Shown: positions 1 through 8,344 of the stretch, piece after piece | Layout: each line of letters starts with the position of its first letter | Numbering within the stretch: the first letter of the stretch is position 1 | DNA from: Sphingomonas phyllosphaerae FA2 | GTDB taxonomy: Bacteria > Pseudomonadota > Alphaproteobacteria > Sphingomonadales > Sphingomonadaceae | DNA: 64,000 nt | Assembly (NCBI RefSeq): GCF_000427645.1 | Contig: NZ_KE386571.1 | Location: 558,001-622,000 of the forward strand | Direction of reading: 5' to 3' | The notes under the pieces: generated by a model | Seen by the model: the letters and a program-made list of their open reading frames with translations, nothing else | What the model was told of the DNA's origin: nothing | Database searches by the model: none | Position numbers and translations under genes: made by a program

Positions 1-1
1 G

Positions 2-97
2 GCGCGGCTGGAGATTCTGTCGTCGGCACCGCTACGTGAGGGAACGAACGTTTTCGAGCGAGCTGCCTATGGCGAGGGAGAAATCTCGATCGAGTAG
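2..97 (+). CDS. 3' end of an unidentified plus-strand gene (5' part outside window)
   Basis: An open frame enters from the left edge and stops with TAG at 95-97, giving 31 residues that end in a run rich in Glu (VFERAAYGEGEISIE). No start codon is visible in the window. The frame reads like real coding sequence, but 31 residues are too few to name a family; a phage recombinase or other prophage gene would fit the position. It points toward the HTH gene at 207 on the same strand. Confidence 0.4.
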   Translation, partial: ARLEILSSAPLREGTNVFERAAYGEGEISIE

Positions 98-206
98 CGC
101 TTCTTGTAAGTCAAAGCTAAGAGGTTTGTGCATCCATCTGCGGATGGCTCTCGTAACTGCCCCAAGTTGCGCCAGAAAGGCGTGAGAATCGGGAAGGTGG
201 TTCTGG

Positions 207-488
207 ATGAGCGCTGCACGGGAGCTGGATACGTTGAACGGTTACCAGCAAATTTCTTCTAATCAAGATCAGGTTGTGGCTCGGGGCACCGAGCGACGAG
301 CTTGTGAGACTGAGGGGACGATGGCTTACGCTCAGCGGAGTGCGCTCGAAGCCGCGCTTCTTGATAATCACGGCAACATCGCATTGGCTGCCATTCAGTT
401 GCGCATAGCTAAAATCACTGTGTACCGCCTAATAAATGCTTATGATATTTGTTATGTAGAGATAAAGGCCCGTAAGTTCGCCAGCTAA
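207..488 (+). CDS. Fis-type helix-turn-helix protein, possible late-gene regulator
   Basis: The 93-residue product ends in a Fis/NtrC-type DNA-binding helix-turn-helix: residues about 48-82 read ALLDNHGNIALAAIQLRI followed by a recognition-helix-like KITVYRLINAY. A second start at 321, preceded by GAGGGG, would give a 55-residue HTH-only product; the start at 207 is preceded by GGGAAGG. The gene converges on tail gene D and the two stop regions overlap by four bases. In P2 the position after D holds ogr, a zinc-finger activator of late promoters; this protein has no cysteine cluster and lies on the other strand, so a similar role is only an inference. Base composition is more AT-rich than the tail genes. 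Confidence 0.6.
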   Translation: MSAARELDTLNGYQQISSNQDQVVARGTERRACETEGTMAYAQRSALEAALLDNHGNIALAAIQLRIAKITVYRLINAYDICYVEIKARKFAS

Positions 489-1528
489 GTTCCGGTGCTT
501 TCCAGCGTTACGGCGGTTTCAAAGCCGCGACTTGCGATCAGCTCGTGCGTGACGTCGCTGACGATCCACTTCGTCCCGTCGATCGGCGCCTTGAAGCCGC
601 GGACGGTCACCGGCCGGTCGGGGTAGATCTCCAGCCGGCCAAGCGCGAGTCCGAGGTCCAGCTTGCGGGGCGCGCGGGCGGCGCGGCCGAGTTCTGCCTT
701 TGCAGCGGCGCGCGCGCCGGCCTCGCTGGCGTAGGTGCGTGCCAGCCGCCTCGCCTCTCCCGTTCCGCCGCCGACCTTCACCACCTGTTTCTTCGCGCCC
801 TTACGGTCGTGCCACGCCGCCTCTATCGCGCCGGCTTCCTCGCGCTTCTCGATTTTGAAGGTATGTCGGTCGCCATCACGCCGGGTGATCGTCAGGCCGG
901 GAATAGCCGCGCCGCTGGCGGTCACAGCCTTGCCGATCGGCGCGAAGATCAGCGCGCCGGCTTTCACGGTGGCGGTTGCGTCATGCTCGCGGCCGAGCCG
1001 ACGTAGCAGCGCCATGTCACTCTCACGGCTCTGCGCCAGCGCGGGCACTGCGATCCCCGCCAGCGCGGCCGACACGCGCGGCTTGAGCTTGTTGCGCGCA
1101 GCGACCGCCTTCACGATGGCCCCCAACGTCGTCGATCGCCAGCTATGCTCGCGGCGGGTGCGGATTGCACTGGTCAGGTCGGCGGAGCGCGCGCGGATGA
1201 CGAGCTGGTCGGTGGGGCCGCTATGTTCTATCTCGTCGACCACGAAGCTGCCCTTGTCGACGAGCCCGACCGCTACGTCGTTGCCGCTCGCCCAGCCGAG
1301 CTTGACGGTGATCGTGGCGCCGGCCGGCGGGATCTCCAGCAGCCCGTCGCTGTCGTCGAGCGTCATTTCAAGCTGGTCGGCATCGCCGCCGCGCTTCTCG
1401 GACAGGCGCAGCCCGATCAGGCGCGCGCGTGGTGTGCGCCCGGCTGCGCCATCTGTACCCTTCAGACGCGGGGTCAGGTCCTTGCCGTCGACCGTGATGC
1501 GGTAATCGGCGACGTTTGCCTCGGTCAT
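485..1528 (-). CDS. D: Phage late control protein / tail protein D (P2 gpD family)
   Basis: The 347-residue product belongs to the P2 gpD family, the hub-like protein that joins the tail tube end and spike at the baseplate. The N-terminus (DYRITVDGKDLTPRLKG) and the beta-rich domain with GLRLSEKRGGDADQLEMTLD are typical. I chose the ATG at 1528 because it overlaps the end of gene U by four bases (ATGA) and because the residues upstream in the same frame are the U gene read out of frame. It is the last gene of the tail operon V-W-FI-FII-E-T-U-D. Its 3' end overlaps the convergent HTH gene by four bases. Confidence 0.93.
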   Translation of the reverse strand: MTEANVADYRITVDGKDLTPRLKGTDGAAGRTPRARLIGLRLSEKRGGDADQLEMTLDDSDGLLEIPPAGATITVKLGWASGNDVAVGLVDKGSFVVDEIEHSGPTDQLVIRARSADLTSAIRTRREHSWRSTTLGAIVKAVAARNKLKPRVSAALAGIAVPALAQSRESDMALLRRLGREHDATATVKAGALIFAPIGKAVTASGAAIPGLTITRRDGDRHTFKIEKREEAGAIEAAWHDRKGAKKQVVKVGGGTGEARRLARTYASEAGARAAAKAELGRAARAPRKLDLGLALGRLEIYPDRPVTVRGFKAPIDGTKWIVSDVTHELIASRGFETAVTLESTGT

Positions 1529-1926
1529 ACGGCCACCGGCGCGGGCTGCGCGTCGACTTCGAGCAGTGTGAGCGTGAAGTTGATCAGCCGCGGCGTGCCG
1601 TCGGCGAAGAAGGCGGTGTGGCGTTCGCTGATCTTGGTGATGACGAAGTTGCCGTAGATCGCCCCGGTGCCGGCGACGAGCGGCCATGCGGCGCCGTCCT
1701 TCGCCATGTCGACCAGCTGGTCAATCGAGGCGCGGCCGGCCATCAGCTCGGCCGGCGCATCGCCCGACAGCGTGATCTCGTCATTGTCGCGCCCGGTGAA
1801 CTGGACGGCATCGAGCGCGCCGACGCGACCCGCGCGCGCGTGGCGCCACGATCGCTCGCGCGCCAGCTCCTGATAGGCCAGTGTCGGCAACGAGAAGACG
1901 AACATGCCCAGCGCCATGAGGTTCAT
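1525..1926 (-). CDS. U: Phage tail protein U
   Basis: The product is 133 residues, close to P2 gpU. It shows the family features: an N-terminal hydrophobic strand (MFVFSLPTLAYQEL), a central GRDNDEITLSGDAPAEL segment and a C-terminal strand RLINFTLTLLEVD. GpU caps or terminates the tail tube in contractile P2-type tails. It starts inside the last codons of T and ends inside the first codon of D, so translation of T, U and D is likely coupled. Confidence 0.93.
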   Translation of the reverse strand: MNLMALGMFVFSLPTLAYQELARERSWRHARAGRVGALDAVQFTGRDNDEITLSGDAPAELMAGRASIDQLVDMAKDGAAWPLVAGTGAIYGNFVITKISERHTAFFADGTPRLINFTLTLLEVDAQPAPVAV

Positions 1927-4421
1927 ACGTCGGCTCCATCGGGATCATCGCGGAAGGTGGAGCGGCGCGCTGCGGCGTTCTGGCGTTCCATGCGCTGCAA
2001 TTCCGCGCGGATCGCGCGCGCCAGATCCTCGGCCGACTGGCCGGGCGCCTGCGTGATGTGGAAGTGATACTCGGCCGGCCCAGCGGGTGCGGGCGCCGAT
2101 CGCGACGCGTCGCGGCCTCGCTCGATCGCGCGGAACTGCGCCAGCGCACCGGCACCTCGCGACAGCGCCTGACGCGCACCAGCACCGCGCGCCTCCATGT
2201 CAAGCCCCGGTGCGGCAACCGCGGCGCCGGCCGCGAAGGTGCCGGCGAGCGCACCGGCGACGCGGCGGACGTTCGCGATCGGCCGGCGTGCGCCATCGTC
2301 CAGGCCGCGGTCGAGCCCGGCCATCATGAAGCCGCCAAGCCCAGCGAACACGCGGCTGGGCGAATGGATGCCCAGCACGCCCTTGAACGCGCCGATCGCG
2401 GCGCGGCCGAGCTGGACGATGCGCGCGACTAGTCGGTCGGGGCTCAACATCGTCAGCAGCCCGTCCATGAGGAAGCGGCCGACACGCGGCCCCCAGTCCA
2501 TGATGAAGGCACCGGCGCTGGCGAACGCGCCCTTTACGCCCACCCAGAGCCTGGTGAAGAAGCCGCTGATCGCGCCCCAATGCTGGTAGATCAGGTAGGC
2601 GGCGCCGGCGAGCAGCGTCGCGACCGCGACGACGCCGGCGATCGTCGCGATGATCGGGAACAACCCGATCGAGGCCGCGCCGCCGGTGATCCCCATCGCG
2701 ACCAGCCCGGCGTTGGCGAGCGCGATCGGACCGAGGATTGCCGCCGCGCCAATCGCCAGCACGCCGAACGTCACCATCAGGACGGCGAGCCCGGCCGCGG
2801 CGAGCGCGGCGCCTTTGGCGAGCAGCGGGTGGCGCTCGGCGGCGCTTGCGACCAAGCCGGTCAGCGCCGCCAGCTTTTCGGTCACGCCATTGACCGCAGG
2901 CAACAGCAGGGTGCCCATATTCACCGCCAGCACCTTGGCGTTAATCGCCAGCGCCTTGGTCTGCTGGTCGCTGTCCTTCAGGCGTTCGGCGAAGTCGGTG
3001 TCGGTGGTGCGGTTCGCCTGTGCAGCGGCAATCGCCTCGGCGCGGATCTTGCGATATTCGCCGATGTTCTGGATCAGCGGGCGCAGCCCCTGCTGCACCT
3101 GCGCATCCTCGAACAGATAGCCGAGCTTGCTGAGATCGCCCTTGAGCGCGCGGTTCGTCAGCTCGGCAAGCGCCTCGATCGGCGTTTTGCCTTCCTTATA
3201 GGCGCGCTGGAGCGCGGCGGGCAGGTCGACGCCCAGCTTGGAAAACGCCTTGTTGGTCGCTGGCGAGCTGATCTTCTGCAGGATGTTGGCGAGGTTGGTG
3301 GCAGCCGTGGCGCTGTCGCCAGCACCCTTGCGCGTGATCTGCGCCGCAGCGGCGAGATCCGCGCCGGCGTTGACACCCGTCTGCCCCAGCCCCTGATAGG
3401 CGGCGGTGAGCGTCGGGAAATACTGCGCCATGTCCTTGATCTCGAAGGCGCCCGACTTCCCGGCTTGCGCCATCGCATCGATCATCCGCCCGGTGTCGGC
3501 GATCGGCACCTTGAGATTGTCGTGGGCGGCGAACGCGGCCGACGATAGGTCAGCGATCTCGGCCTTGTAGGCGGTCGCTGCGCGCCCGATCGGCTTCATC
3601 ATCGCCACCGCCTGACGCGGATCGAGGCCGAAGCCTGCCAGCACGTCGACACCGGCTTGCAGATCCTCGGGAAGCTGGTTAGCGGCGCGCGCCGCGCCGA
3701 GCAGCTCCTTGCCCATGCGCGCGGCCTGCACCCGGCTCAGATCGGCCTTTTGCGCGATATCGGTCATTACCGATTCGAAGGACTGCGCGGCCTTCACGCC
3801 TTCCCAGACGCCCGCACCGACCGCGACGCCGCCGGCAATGGCACCAGCCCCGGCACCGGCGATGTTGCCGGCCATGTCCTGCATGCGGTTGAAGCGCTCG
3901 CGCGCCGCCCCCATCCGGCGTTGTCGATCGGCGAGCTGGTCGGTGCGGCGAAGCTGCTCTTCCAGCTCGCGATTGGCGCCGGTCGCAGCGGCTCGCAGCT
4001 CGCGATCGTGGCGCGCCAGATCGTTGGTCGCGACGCCAGCCTCGCGCAGCGCGGTGCGCAGCTCGTGGAGCTGGCGTTCCTCGCCCTCGTGCTGACGCGT
4101 CAGGCTCGCCACCTCGCGGCGCGCGCGCTCCAGATCCCGCGTCATTGCCCGCGTCGGCGTCTCAGCCTGCGCCATCGCGCGCGACAGCTCGCCGACCTTC
4201 GTCTTGGCACCTTCGAGCGCGCGGCCGGTAGCGACCGAGTCGGTCTTGAGCTGGCGGAAGGCGTCGACGTTGCCCTTGGTGCGCTCGATCTCCTTCAACC
4301 GGTCGCGCGCGCCCTTCAGTGCCGCGTCGGCATTGCGCCCGCCGCTGGCGAGATCGCGCAGCGGCTTGGAGAAGCGGTCGCCGGCTTCGAGCAGCATGCG
4401 GATGCGGAGATTGCGGTCCAT
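1923..4421 (-). CDS. T: Phage tail tape measure protein
   Basis: At 832 residues this is the tape measure protein that fixes tail length and is packed inside the tube. The first 180 or so residues are highly charged and helical (coiled-coil like). They are followed by the conserved phage minor tail block around residues 210-420 (QLPEDLQAGVDVLAGFGLDP and GKSGAFEIKDMAQYFPTLTA). Residues about 540-625 hold long hydrophobic stretches expected to enter the host membrane, and a C-terminal IHSPSRVFAGLGGFM motif is common to these proteins. It begins four bases after the E' frame ends. Confidence 0.95.
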   Translation of the reverse strand: MDRNLRIRMLLEAGDRFSKPLRDLASGGRNADAALKGARDRLKEIERTKGNVDAFRQLKTDSVATGRALEGAKTKVGELSRAMAQAETPTRAMTRDLERARREVASLTRQHEGEERQLHELRTALREAGVATNDLARHDRELRAAATGANRELEEQLRRTDQLADRQRRMGAARERFNRMQDMAGNIAGAGAGAIAGGVAVGAGVWEGVKAAQSFESVMTDIAQKADLSRVQAARMGKELLGAARAANQLPEDLQAGVDVLAGFGLDPRQAVAMMKPIGRAATAYKAEIADLSSAAFAAHDNLKVPIADTGRMIDAMAQAGKSGAFEIKDMAQYFPTLTAAYQGLGQTGVNAGADLAAAAQITRKGAGDSATAATNLANILQKISSPATNKAFSKLGVDLPAALQRAYKEGKTPIEALAELTNRALKGDLSKLGYLFEDAQVQQGLRPLIQNIGEYRKIRAEAIAAAQANRTTDTDFAERLKDSDQQTKALAINAKVLAVNMGTLLLPAVNGVTEKLAALTGLVASAAERHPLLAKGAALAAAGLAVLMVTFGVLAIGAAAILGPIALANAGLVAMGITGGAASIGLFPIIATIAGVVAVATLLAGAAYLIYQHWGAISGFFTRLWVGVKGAFASAGAFIMDWGPRVGRFLMDGLLTMLSPDRLVARIVQLGRAAIGAFKGVLGIHSPSRVFAGLGGFMMAGLDRGLDDGARRPIANVRRVAGALAGTFAAGAAVAAPGLDMEARGAGARQALSRGAGALAQFRAIERGRDASRSAPAPAGPAEYHFHITQAPGQSAEDLARAIRAELQRMERQNAAARRSTFRDDPDGADV

Positions 4422-4425
4422 GCGG

Positions 4426-4907
4426 TCAGCGCGCCTTGGCGGGAGTGTTCATCGCCTTGAAGCGGTCGAGCGCGCGGGCGTGCCAGCGCATCAGCTCGGC
4501 CAGAGGCATCGGGTCCATGGCGGCGGGCGACCAGTGGAAGACGGTCGCCACGTCCGCCATCGCCTCGTCTACGTCGTCGGCAAGGCTGCCTTCGCCGCCT
4601 TCGGCAGCAAAAAATCCATCACCTCGCCGCCGAGCTGAGTCAGGTCGGCCGGGTCCATCGTCGCGCCCTTCGGGATGACGGGGGTGGTGATGCGCGGCGC
4701 GATCGTCAGCAGTGCGGCGACGTCGCAATTGAGCAGCGCGTTGATCGTGAGCCCGCGCAGCTCGCCCGACATGGGCTTGCGCACATGGATTTCGGTACCG
4801 GCGGCGATCACCTCGGCACCGTTGAGGGTGACGGGGCCGTCGAGCGTGAAGCTGGCGGCGGCAAGCGCGATGGTCGACGCGGCGGCAATGGTGGTCTGTT
4901 CGGTCAT
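4426..4907 (-). CDS. E': Tail assembly chaperone E+E' fusion made by -1 frameshift
   Basis: Ribosomes that slip back one base on the T_TTT_TTG heptamer at 4608-4614 leave the E frame (ending MDF) and continue FAAEGGEGSLADD in the E' frame to a stop at 4426, giving about 160 residues instead of 112. The extension contains the GpE' signature ADVATVFHWSPAAMDPMPL. In P2 and most tailed phages the gene before the tape measure protein makes such a pair, and the two products chaperone the tape measure protein. The heptamer and the gene order match the P2 arrangement; actual slippage is inferred, not observed. Confidence 0.88.
4569..4907 (-). CDS. E: Phage tail assembly chaperone E
   Basis: The unshifted product is 112 residues and belongs to the P2 gpE / tail assembly chaperone family (FTLDGPVTLNGAEVIAAGTE and GELRGLTINALLNCDVAALL). 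It is made in excess and has no structural role in the finished tail. It ends shortly after the slippery heptamer at 4608-4614, where a minority of ribosomes enters the E' frame. The gene lies between tail tube FII and tape measure T, as in P2. Confidence 0.92.
   Translation of the reverse strand: MTEQTTIAAASTIALAAASFTLDGPVTLNGAEVIAAGTEIHVRKPMSGELRGLTINALLNCDVAALLTIAPRITTPVIPKGATMDPADLTQLGGEVMDFLLPKAAKAALPTT
4608..4614 (-). other. Programmed -1 ribosomal frameshift site T_TTT_TTG
   Basis: On the coding (minus) strand the bases read TTTTTTG, split by the E reading frame as GAT TTT TTG. This fits the X_XXY_YYZ rule, and it is the heptamer I recall for the P2 E/E' genes. The -1 frame downstream stays open for about 60 codons and encodes the conserved E' domain. 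No stimulatory structure was modelled. Confidence 0.85.
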
Positions 4908-4993
4908 GGGTCAATCCAGCGAGAGAAAGCGGCCGGCGCTGGTGAGGCGCCGGCCGAGGTGGGAGCAGGCAAGGGGGCAGCCCGCGCCGGGGG

Positions 4994-5500
4994 TCAGAGG
5001 ATGGCGGCGCGCTGCTCGGCGAGGCGGTCGACGCCGCCGACCATGAAAACCATGTTGAGGCGGTCGATCTCGATCTCTGTCACGCCGTCCCAGTCGAGCC
5101 GGTAATAGGTGAGCGCGGACTTGACCTTGAACTCGCCCGGCTCGCCCGGCTTCTGGTCGCCGAACTCCATTTCCTCGTGCCGGCCGCGCGTGGTGATCTC
5201 GATCGTTGCGGTGCGATCGCTGGAGTCGTCCTGATAGAAGCCGACAAAGCGCTGGTAGATGCCAGATGCCGACGTATGGCCGAACTGGCGCAGGATCTCG
5301 CGCATCGGTCCACCATAGGTCGCCTCCTGTTCAAGCGCCTCGCCGCCCATGTCGTACTTGATCGGGCCGTCCATCGCCCCGCCGCGATATTCCTCCAGCT
5401 TGCGGGTGAGCGTCGGGATGGTGACCGCGGCTACCTCGCCCAGCCAGCTCTGGCCTTCGTTGAAAAGGTTCATGTTCTTCAGCAGCGCGGGCAACGCCAT
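4994..5500 (-). CDS. FII: Phage major tail tube protein FII
   Basis: The 168-residue product is the P2-type tail tube subunit. It starts MALPALLKNMNLFNEGQSW, contains VTIPTLTRKLEEYRGGAMDG and ends with a beta segment (YYRLDWDGVTEIEIDRLNMV) typical of the family. Hexamers stack to form the inner tube ejected through the cell envelope. It is cotranscribed behind the sheath gene with a 41-base gap. Confidence 0.96.
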   Translation of the reverse strand: MALPALLKNMNLFNEGQSWLGEVAAVTIPTLTRKLEEYRGGAMDGPIKYDMGGEALEQEATYGGPMREILRQFGHTSASGIYQRFVGFYQDDSSDRTATIEITTRGRHEEMEFGDQKPGEPGEFKVKSALTYYRLDWDGVTEIEIDRLNMVFMVGGVDRLAEQRAAIL

Positions 5501-5541
5501 GGTTCAGCTCCGTTGATCGAGGTGGGACGATGGTGCGCGCG

Positions 5542-6726
5542 TCAGCCCGCCAGCCCCTTCGCGAAATCCGCGAGGTAGCTGTCGGTGATGCGCTGGGTGA
5601 GGTTGAGGTTTTCGAGCGGCGGGACGGGCGTGTAATCATAGTCGATCGCCAGCTTGCCGGCCGACAGATAGGCGGTGTCGTTCTTGCCGGCCTTCTGCTC
5701 GAACCACGCCCGGCCATCAACGATGCGGCCCTCGGCCTTCATCTGGCGCAGCCCGCCGTTGATCGTCTCGACGATGTCCTTGACCAGCGACGGGCGCAGC
5801 GGCTTGTCGATCGCCCACAGCAGGCTGTTGACGATCGTGTCGGTCAGCACGTCGGCGGTGCGCGCCGTCGACTCAAACGCGAACAGGTCGCCGGTCGGCG
5901 CGGTGGTGCGGTTGCCCCAGAAGCGGTAGCCCGCCGGCGTGCGGACCAGCGCGGTGACTTCCTTGGCGTTCAGCAGGTTCGCCTCGCACGTTGCGTCCAT
6001 GACGTCGAAGCCGATATCCTTGGTGAGCCCCAGCACGCCTTCCACCGGTACGTTGCTAAGCGTCTTGTGCCAGCCCGTCTCCTGGTCGATCTTGGCGCGC
6101 AGGCCGAGCGCGCGCGCGACCGCGAAGCTGGTGGCGTTTGCCGTCGCAACCGTGTCGAAGGCGACGAAGTCGGGATAGAGCAGCATCAGCCTGCGCGACG
6201 AGAAGGTGGCGCGGTTGGCGATGGCCGCTGCGGCGTCGGCACCGCCCGCGCCGGCATAGGCGAAACCGCGCAGCTTGTCCGCGACGGTGACCAGCGCTGC
6301 GGTGACCGCGGCGCTGTCGAGGCCGGGGCAGCCGAGGATGCGCGGGCGGACGCCAAGCTGCGCCTCCGCGGCGAGCAGCGCCTGCATCCCGGTCTTCTGG
6401 CCGTTGGTGGTGCCACCAATAACATTGGCCGTTGTGCCGGCGGCATCCGCGCCCGGCGCGACGCGCACAACGATGACCGGCGCGCGCACCTGATCGGTGA
6501 TCGCCTGAAGTGCGAGGCGCAGCGTGCCGCCGTTGCCGGCGACGCCGATCGCGGCATCAAGGTCGGCGACCAGCACCGGGCGGTTGAGCGGGAAGGCGGC
6601 GTCCAGCGCGGCGGTCGGTGCGCCGGCCGGTGCGGTCGCGGTCGCGACCATGCCGATAACGGCAGTCGCGACGGTGACGAGCGAGCGGGCGCCCTGATTG
6701 AGTTCGGTGTACGTGATGCCGTGCAT
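5542..6726 (-). CDS. FI: Phage tail sheath protein FI
   Basis: The 394-residue product is the contractile sheath subunit. Recognisable parts are the N-terminal MHGITYTELNQGARSL, the central domain with LGCPGLDSAAVTAAL, and the conserved C-terminal sheath domain with YRFWGNRTT and SLLWAIDKPLRPSLVKDIVE. I used the ATG at 6726; the frame stays open to 7167, but that stretch lies antiparallel in frame space to W and looks noncoding. The gene begins 11 bases after W ends. Confidence 0.96.
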   Translation of the reverse strand: MHGITYTELNQGARSLVTVATAVIGMVATATAPAGAPTAALDAAFPLNRPVLVADLDAAIGVAGNGGTLRLALQAITDQVRAPVIVVRVAPGADAAGTTANVIGGTTNGQKTGMQALLAAEAQLGVRPRILGCPGLDSAAVTAALVTVADKLRGFAYAGAGGADAAAAIANRATFSSRRLMLLYPDFVAFDTVATANATSFAVARALGLRAKIDQETGWHKTLSNVPVEGVLGLTKDIGFDVMDATCEANLLNAKEVTALVRTPAGYRFWGNRTTAPTGDLFAFESTARTADVLTDTIVNSLLWAIDKPLRPSLVKDIVETINGGLRQMKAEGRIVDGRAWFEQKAGKNDTAYLSAGKLAIDYDYTPVPPLENLNLTQRITDSYLADFAKGLAG

Positions 6727-6737
6727 GGGCAGTTCCT

Positions 6738-7091
6738 TCAGACGGTGCGGGCGAGGGGGACGAGCAGGCGGGTGCGGGCGTTCGGCGCGGGCACGTCGAG
6801 GCGGGTGGCGTCGATCGTCATGGTGGTGACGCCGGTCGCCGCAGGCGCGACGTTGATGGCGGTGACGCGGATGCGCGGTTCCCAGCGGGCGAGCGCCAGC
6901 GCTGTCGCCGCGATCAGCCGCATGCGGCCGAGCGCGTTCATCGGCTGATCCAGCAGCTCGGGCAGCAGGGAGCCATAGTCGCGCCGTGCGATGCGGCTGC
7001 CGAGCGGGGTGGACAGGATGTCCCGCACCGACTGGCGCAGGTGATCCTCGCCGGCGAGCGGCTTGCCGGTGGTCGCGTCCATGCCGATCAT
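6738..7091 (-). CDS. W: Phage baseplate assembly protein W (GPW/gp25 family)
   Basis: The 117-residue product is the small baseplate wedge protein related to T4 gp25, a lysozyme-like fold that joins the wedge to the sheath. Family marks are GEDHLRQSVRDILSTPLGSR near residues 14-33 and the GSRIARRDYGSLLPELLD motif. It overlaps the end of V by four bases. In P2 the order is V-W-J-I; here W is followed directly by sheath FI because J-I-H lies upstream of V. Confidence 0.94.
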   Translation of the reverse strand: MIGMDATTGKPLAGEDHLRQSVRDILSTPLGSRIARRDYGSLLPELLDQPMNALGRMRLIAATALALARWEPRIRVTAINVAPAATGVTTMTIDATRLDVPAPNARTRLLVPLARTV

Positions 7092-7639
7092 TGCGGTGGA
7101 CCCGAAACCGCGCCGCCTGCCTGCACCTTGGTGTGGATGTGATCCTTGAGGCTCTTGCCGCCACCAACGACGTCGGTCGCGGCGGTAATGGTGTCGGTAC
7201 AGTCGAGCTTGCCGTCCACCTTGACCGGGCCGGTGAGGCTGATCCCGGCCGGCGCGACGATCGTCAGTGGGCGTCCGCCGGGAAGCGTGAGCTTCAGGCC
7301 GGCGCCGGCGGCGTCATAGGCCAGCTCGGCACCGTCACTGAAGCGGATCAGATCCAGCGCGGTGCTGGCGGGGGCGGGGTTCGCGTCGGAGAACAGGCCG
7401 GGCAGGACGATGCCGCCTTCCATGTCGCCTTCCGGGCACAGCAGCAGGCACTGCTCGCCGACGCTCGGCGCCGACCAGATGCGCGTCGTTCCGGCGCGCG
7501 CGGTGAGCCATGGCAGGTCGGCGGTCTCGATCTCGCCGACGCGCACGCGGCACGTCGCCGCGGCCAGATCAACATGGTCGATCGTGCCTAGCTGGATCAG
7601 GTTGCCGGCCAAGCGGCGGGGATCGGAAATGGCGGTCAC
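7088..7639 (-). CDS. V: Phage baseplate spike protein V
   Basis: GpV is the trimeric membrane-piercing spike. The 183-residue product has the OB-like domain (LGTIDHVDLAAATCRVRVGE, then WSAPSVGEQCLLLCPEGD) and a C-terminal beta-prism and apex with the histidine motif DHIHT that binds a metal in P2-like spikes. I chose the GTG at 7639, because the protein N-terminus then matches P2 gpV in register. Upstream residues in the same frame would run through a perfect palindrome at 7684-7711. No clear Shine-Dalgarno precedes the GTG. V opens the tail operon that runs to D. Confidence 0.9.
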   Translation of the reverse strand: MTAISDPRRLAGNLIQLGTIDHVDLAAATCRVRVGEIETADLPWLTARAGTTRIWSAPSVGEQCLLLCPEGDMEGGIVLPGLFSDANPAPASTALDLIRFSDGAELAYDAAGAGLKLTLPGGRPLTIVAPAGISLTGPVKVDGKLDCTDTITAATDVVGGGKSLKDHIHTKVQAGGAVSGPPQ

Positions 7640-7683
7640 GGTGCCGGACCATGCCGCCGAAGGCGCTATCTCGCGCGGGCCTG

Positions 7684-7711
7684 TTCCTGTGGAAACGGCA
7701 TTCCACAGGAA
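7684..7711 (-). promoter_or_regulatory. Operator palindrome upstream of tail operon V-W-FI-FII-E-T-U-D
   Basis: Two perfect 11-base arms, TTCCTGTGGAA and TTCCACAGGAA, are separated by six bases. The centre lies about 58 bases upstream of the V start codon at 7639. The same core with the same distance recurs before J (14236-14261) and before terminase P (25141-25168). By analogy with P2 late promoters, where an activator binds a TGT...ACA dyad near -55, this is probably the late activator site; the protein that binds it is not known. Confidence 0.8.
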
Positions 7712-7766
7712 TGGGTGGCTCCAGACACGCTGCCTCGGGCGAGGCGCATGCGACAATGACCGGTTC

Positions 7767-7784
7767 CGCCCAATAGCGGACGCT
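7767..7784 (+). repeat. Short cargo repeat, copy a (CGCCCAATAGCGGACG)
   Basis: This copy holds the right arm and loop of the element found three more times within 1.8 kb (8712, 9016, 9536), but its left arm is degraded. It lies 66 bases before the next plausible gene start at 7850, unlike the 42-base spacing of the others. Confidence 0.5.
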
Positions 7785-7849
7785 TCGAGGCTGTCTTTGC
7801 GCCGCTCGATTGCGGCCGCTTATTCATCCGGCCATACGCTGCCGGTCGT

Positions 7850-8344
7850 ATGACGATAATAGCTTCGCTCCTTCTGCTCGGTGCGACTGTGGCCGGCAAT
7901 CATCCCTCAATCGATGCCGTCCGAGCCGATTTGCCGGCCTTTGTCGGATATCGGCTCACACTTTGCGGTCATGTTTCAGCGGATCGATCGATCCTCTATT
8001 CAGACACCGTGTCGAAAATTCACGGACGTGTAGGTATAAAGCTGCGCGGCTACCGTCCGAAAGGAAGACGCAAGTGCATCGTGGGCTACCTTGTCCACGA
8101 AGACGATCAGCAGCCACCACGCCGAGGTGAGCCGCGGACCATGCTTGTAACGGATGCCGCGGTTCAACCCGACTTTGTTTTTATGGCGGCTGGTCGACAA
8201 GCTAGAACCTTCCCGGCTCAACCGCTCGATGCCGAAATTCGTAAACTCAAAGCGGACCGGCCGCTGTCCACCAAAGTCGGACATCTAAGCGTCACATCCC
8301 GCCGGTGTATACGAAGAGGAAAGGCAGGATTGCGAAGCCAATGA
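7850..8344 (+). CDS. Hypothetical exported protein (prophage cargo)
   Basis: The 164-residue product starts with a short hydrophobic segment (MTIIASLLLLGATVAG) that could be a signal peptide, followed by a polar domain without a family I recognise. It contains two cysteines (LTLCGHVS and RKCIVGYL) and a GYLVHEDDQQPPRR stretch resembling small periplasmic domains. It is the first gene of a cargo block between the fibre genes and V, and its composition is more AT-rich than the flanking tail genes. Function unknown. It is convergent with the small membrane protein gene at 8292, with which it overlaps by 53 bases. Confidence 0.5.
   Translation: MTIIASLLLLGATVAGNHPSIDAVRADLPAFVGYRLTLCGHVSADRSILYSDTVSKIHGRVGIKLRGYRPKGRRKCIVGYLVHEDDQQPPRRGEPRTMLVTDAAVQPDFVFMAAGRQARTFPAQPLDAEIRKLKADRPLSTKVGHLSVTSRRCIRRGKAGLRSQ

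Noticed and set aside
7640..7756. Upstream extension of V to ATG 7756
   Set aside because: It would translate through the operator palindrome and does not match the P2 V N-terminus; GTG 7639 does.
7810..8130. Plus-strand frame starting TTG at 7810
   Set aside because: Arg/Ser-rich product without features; it overlaps the better-supported exported protein gene in another frame.
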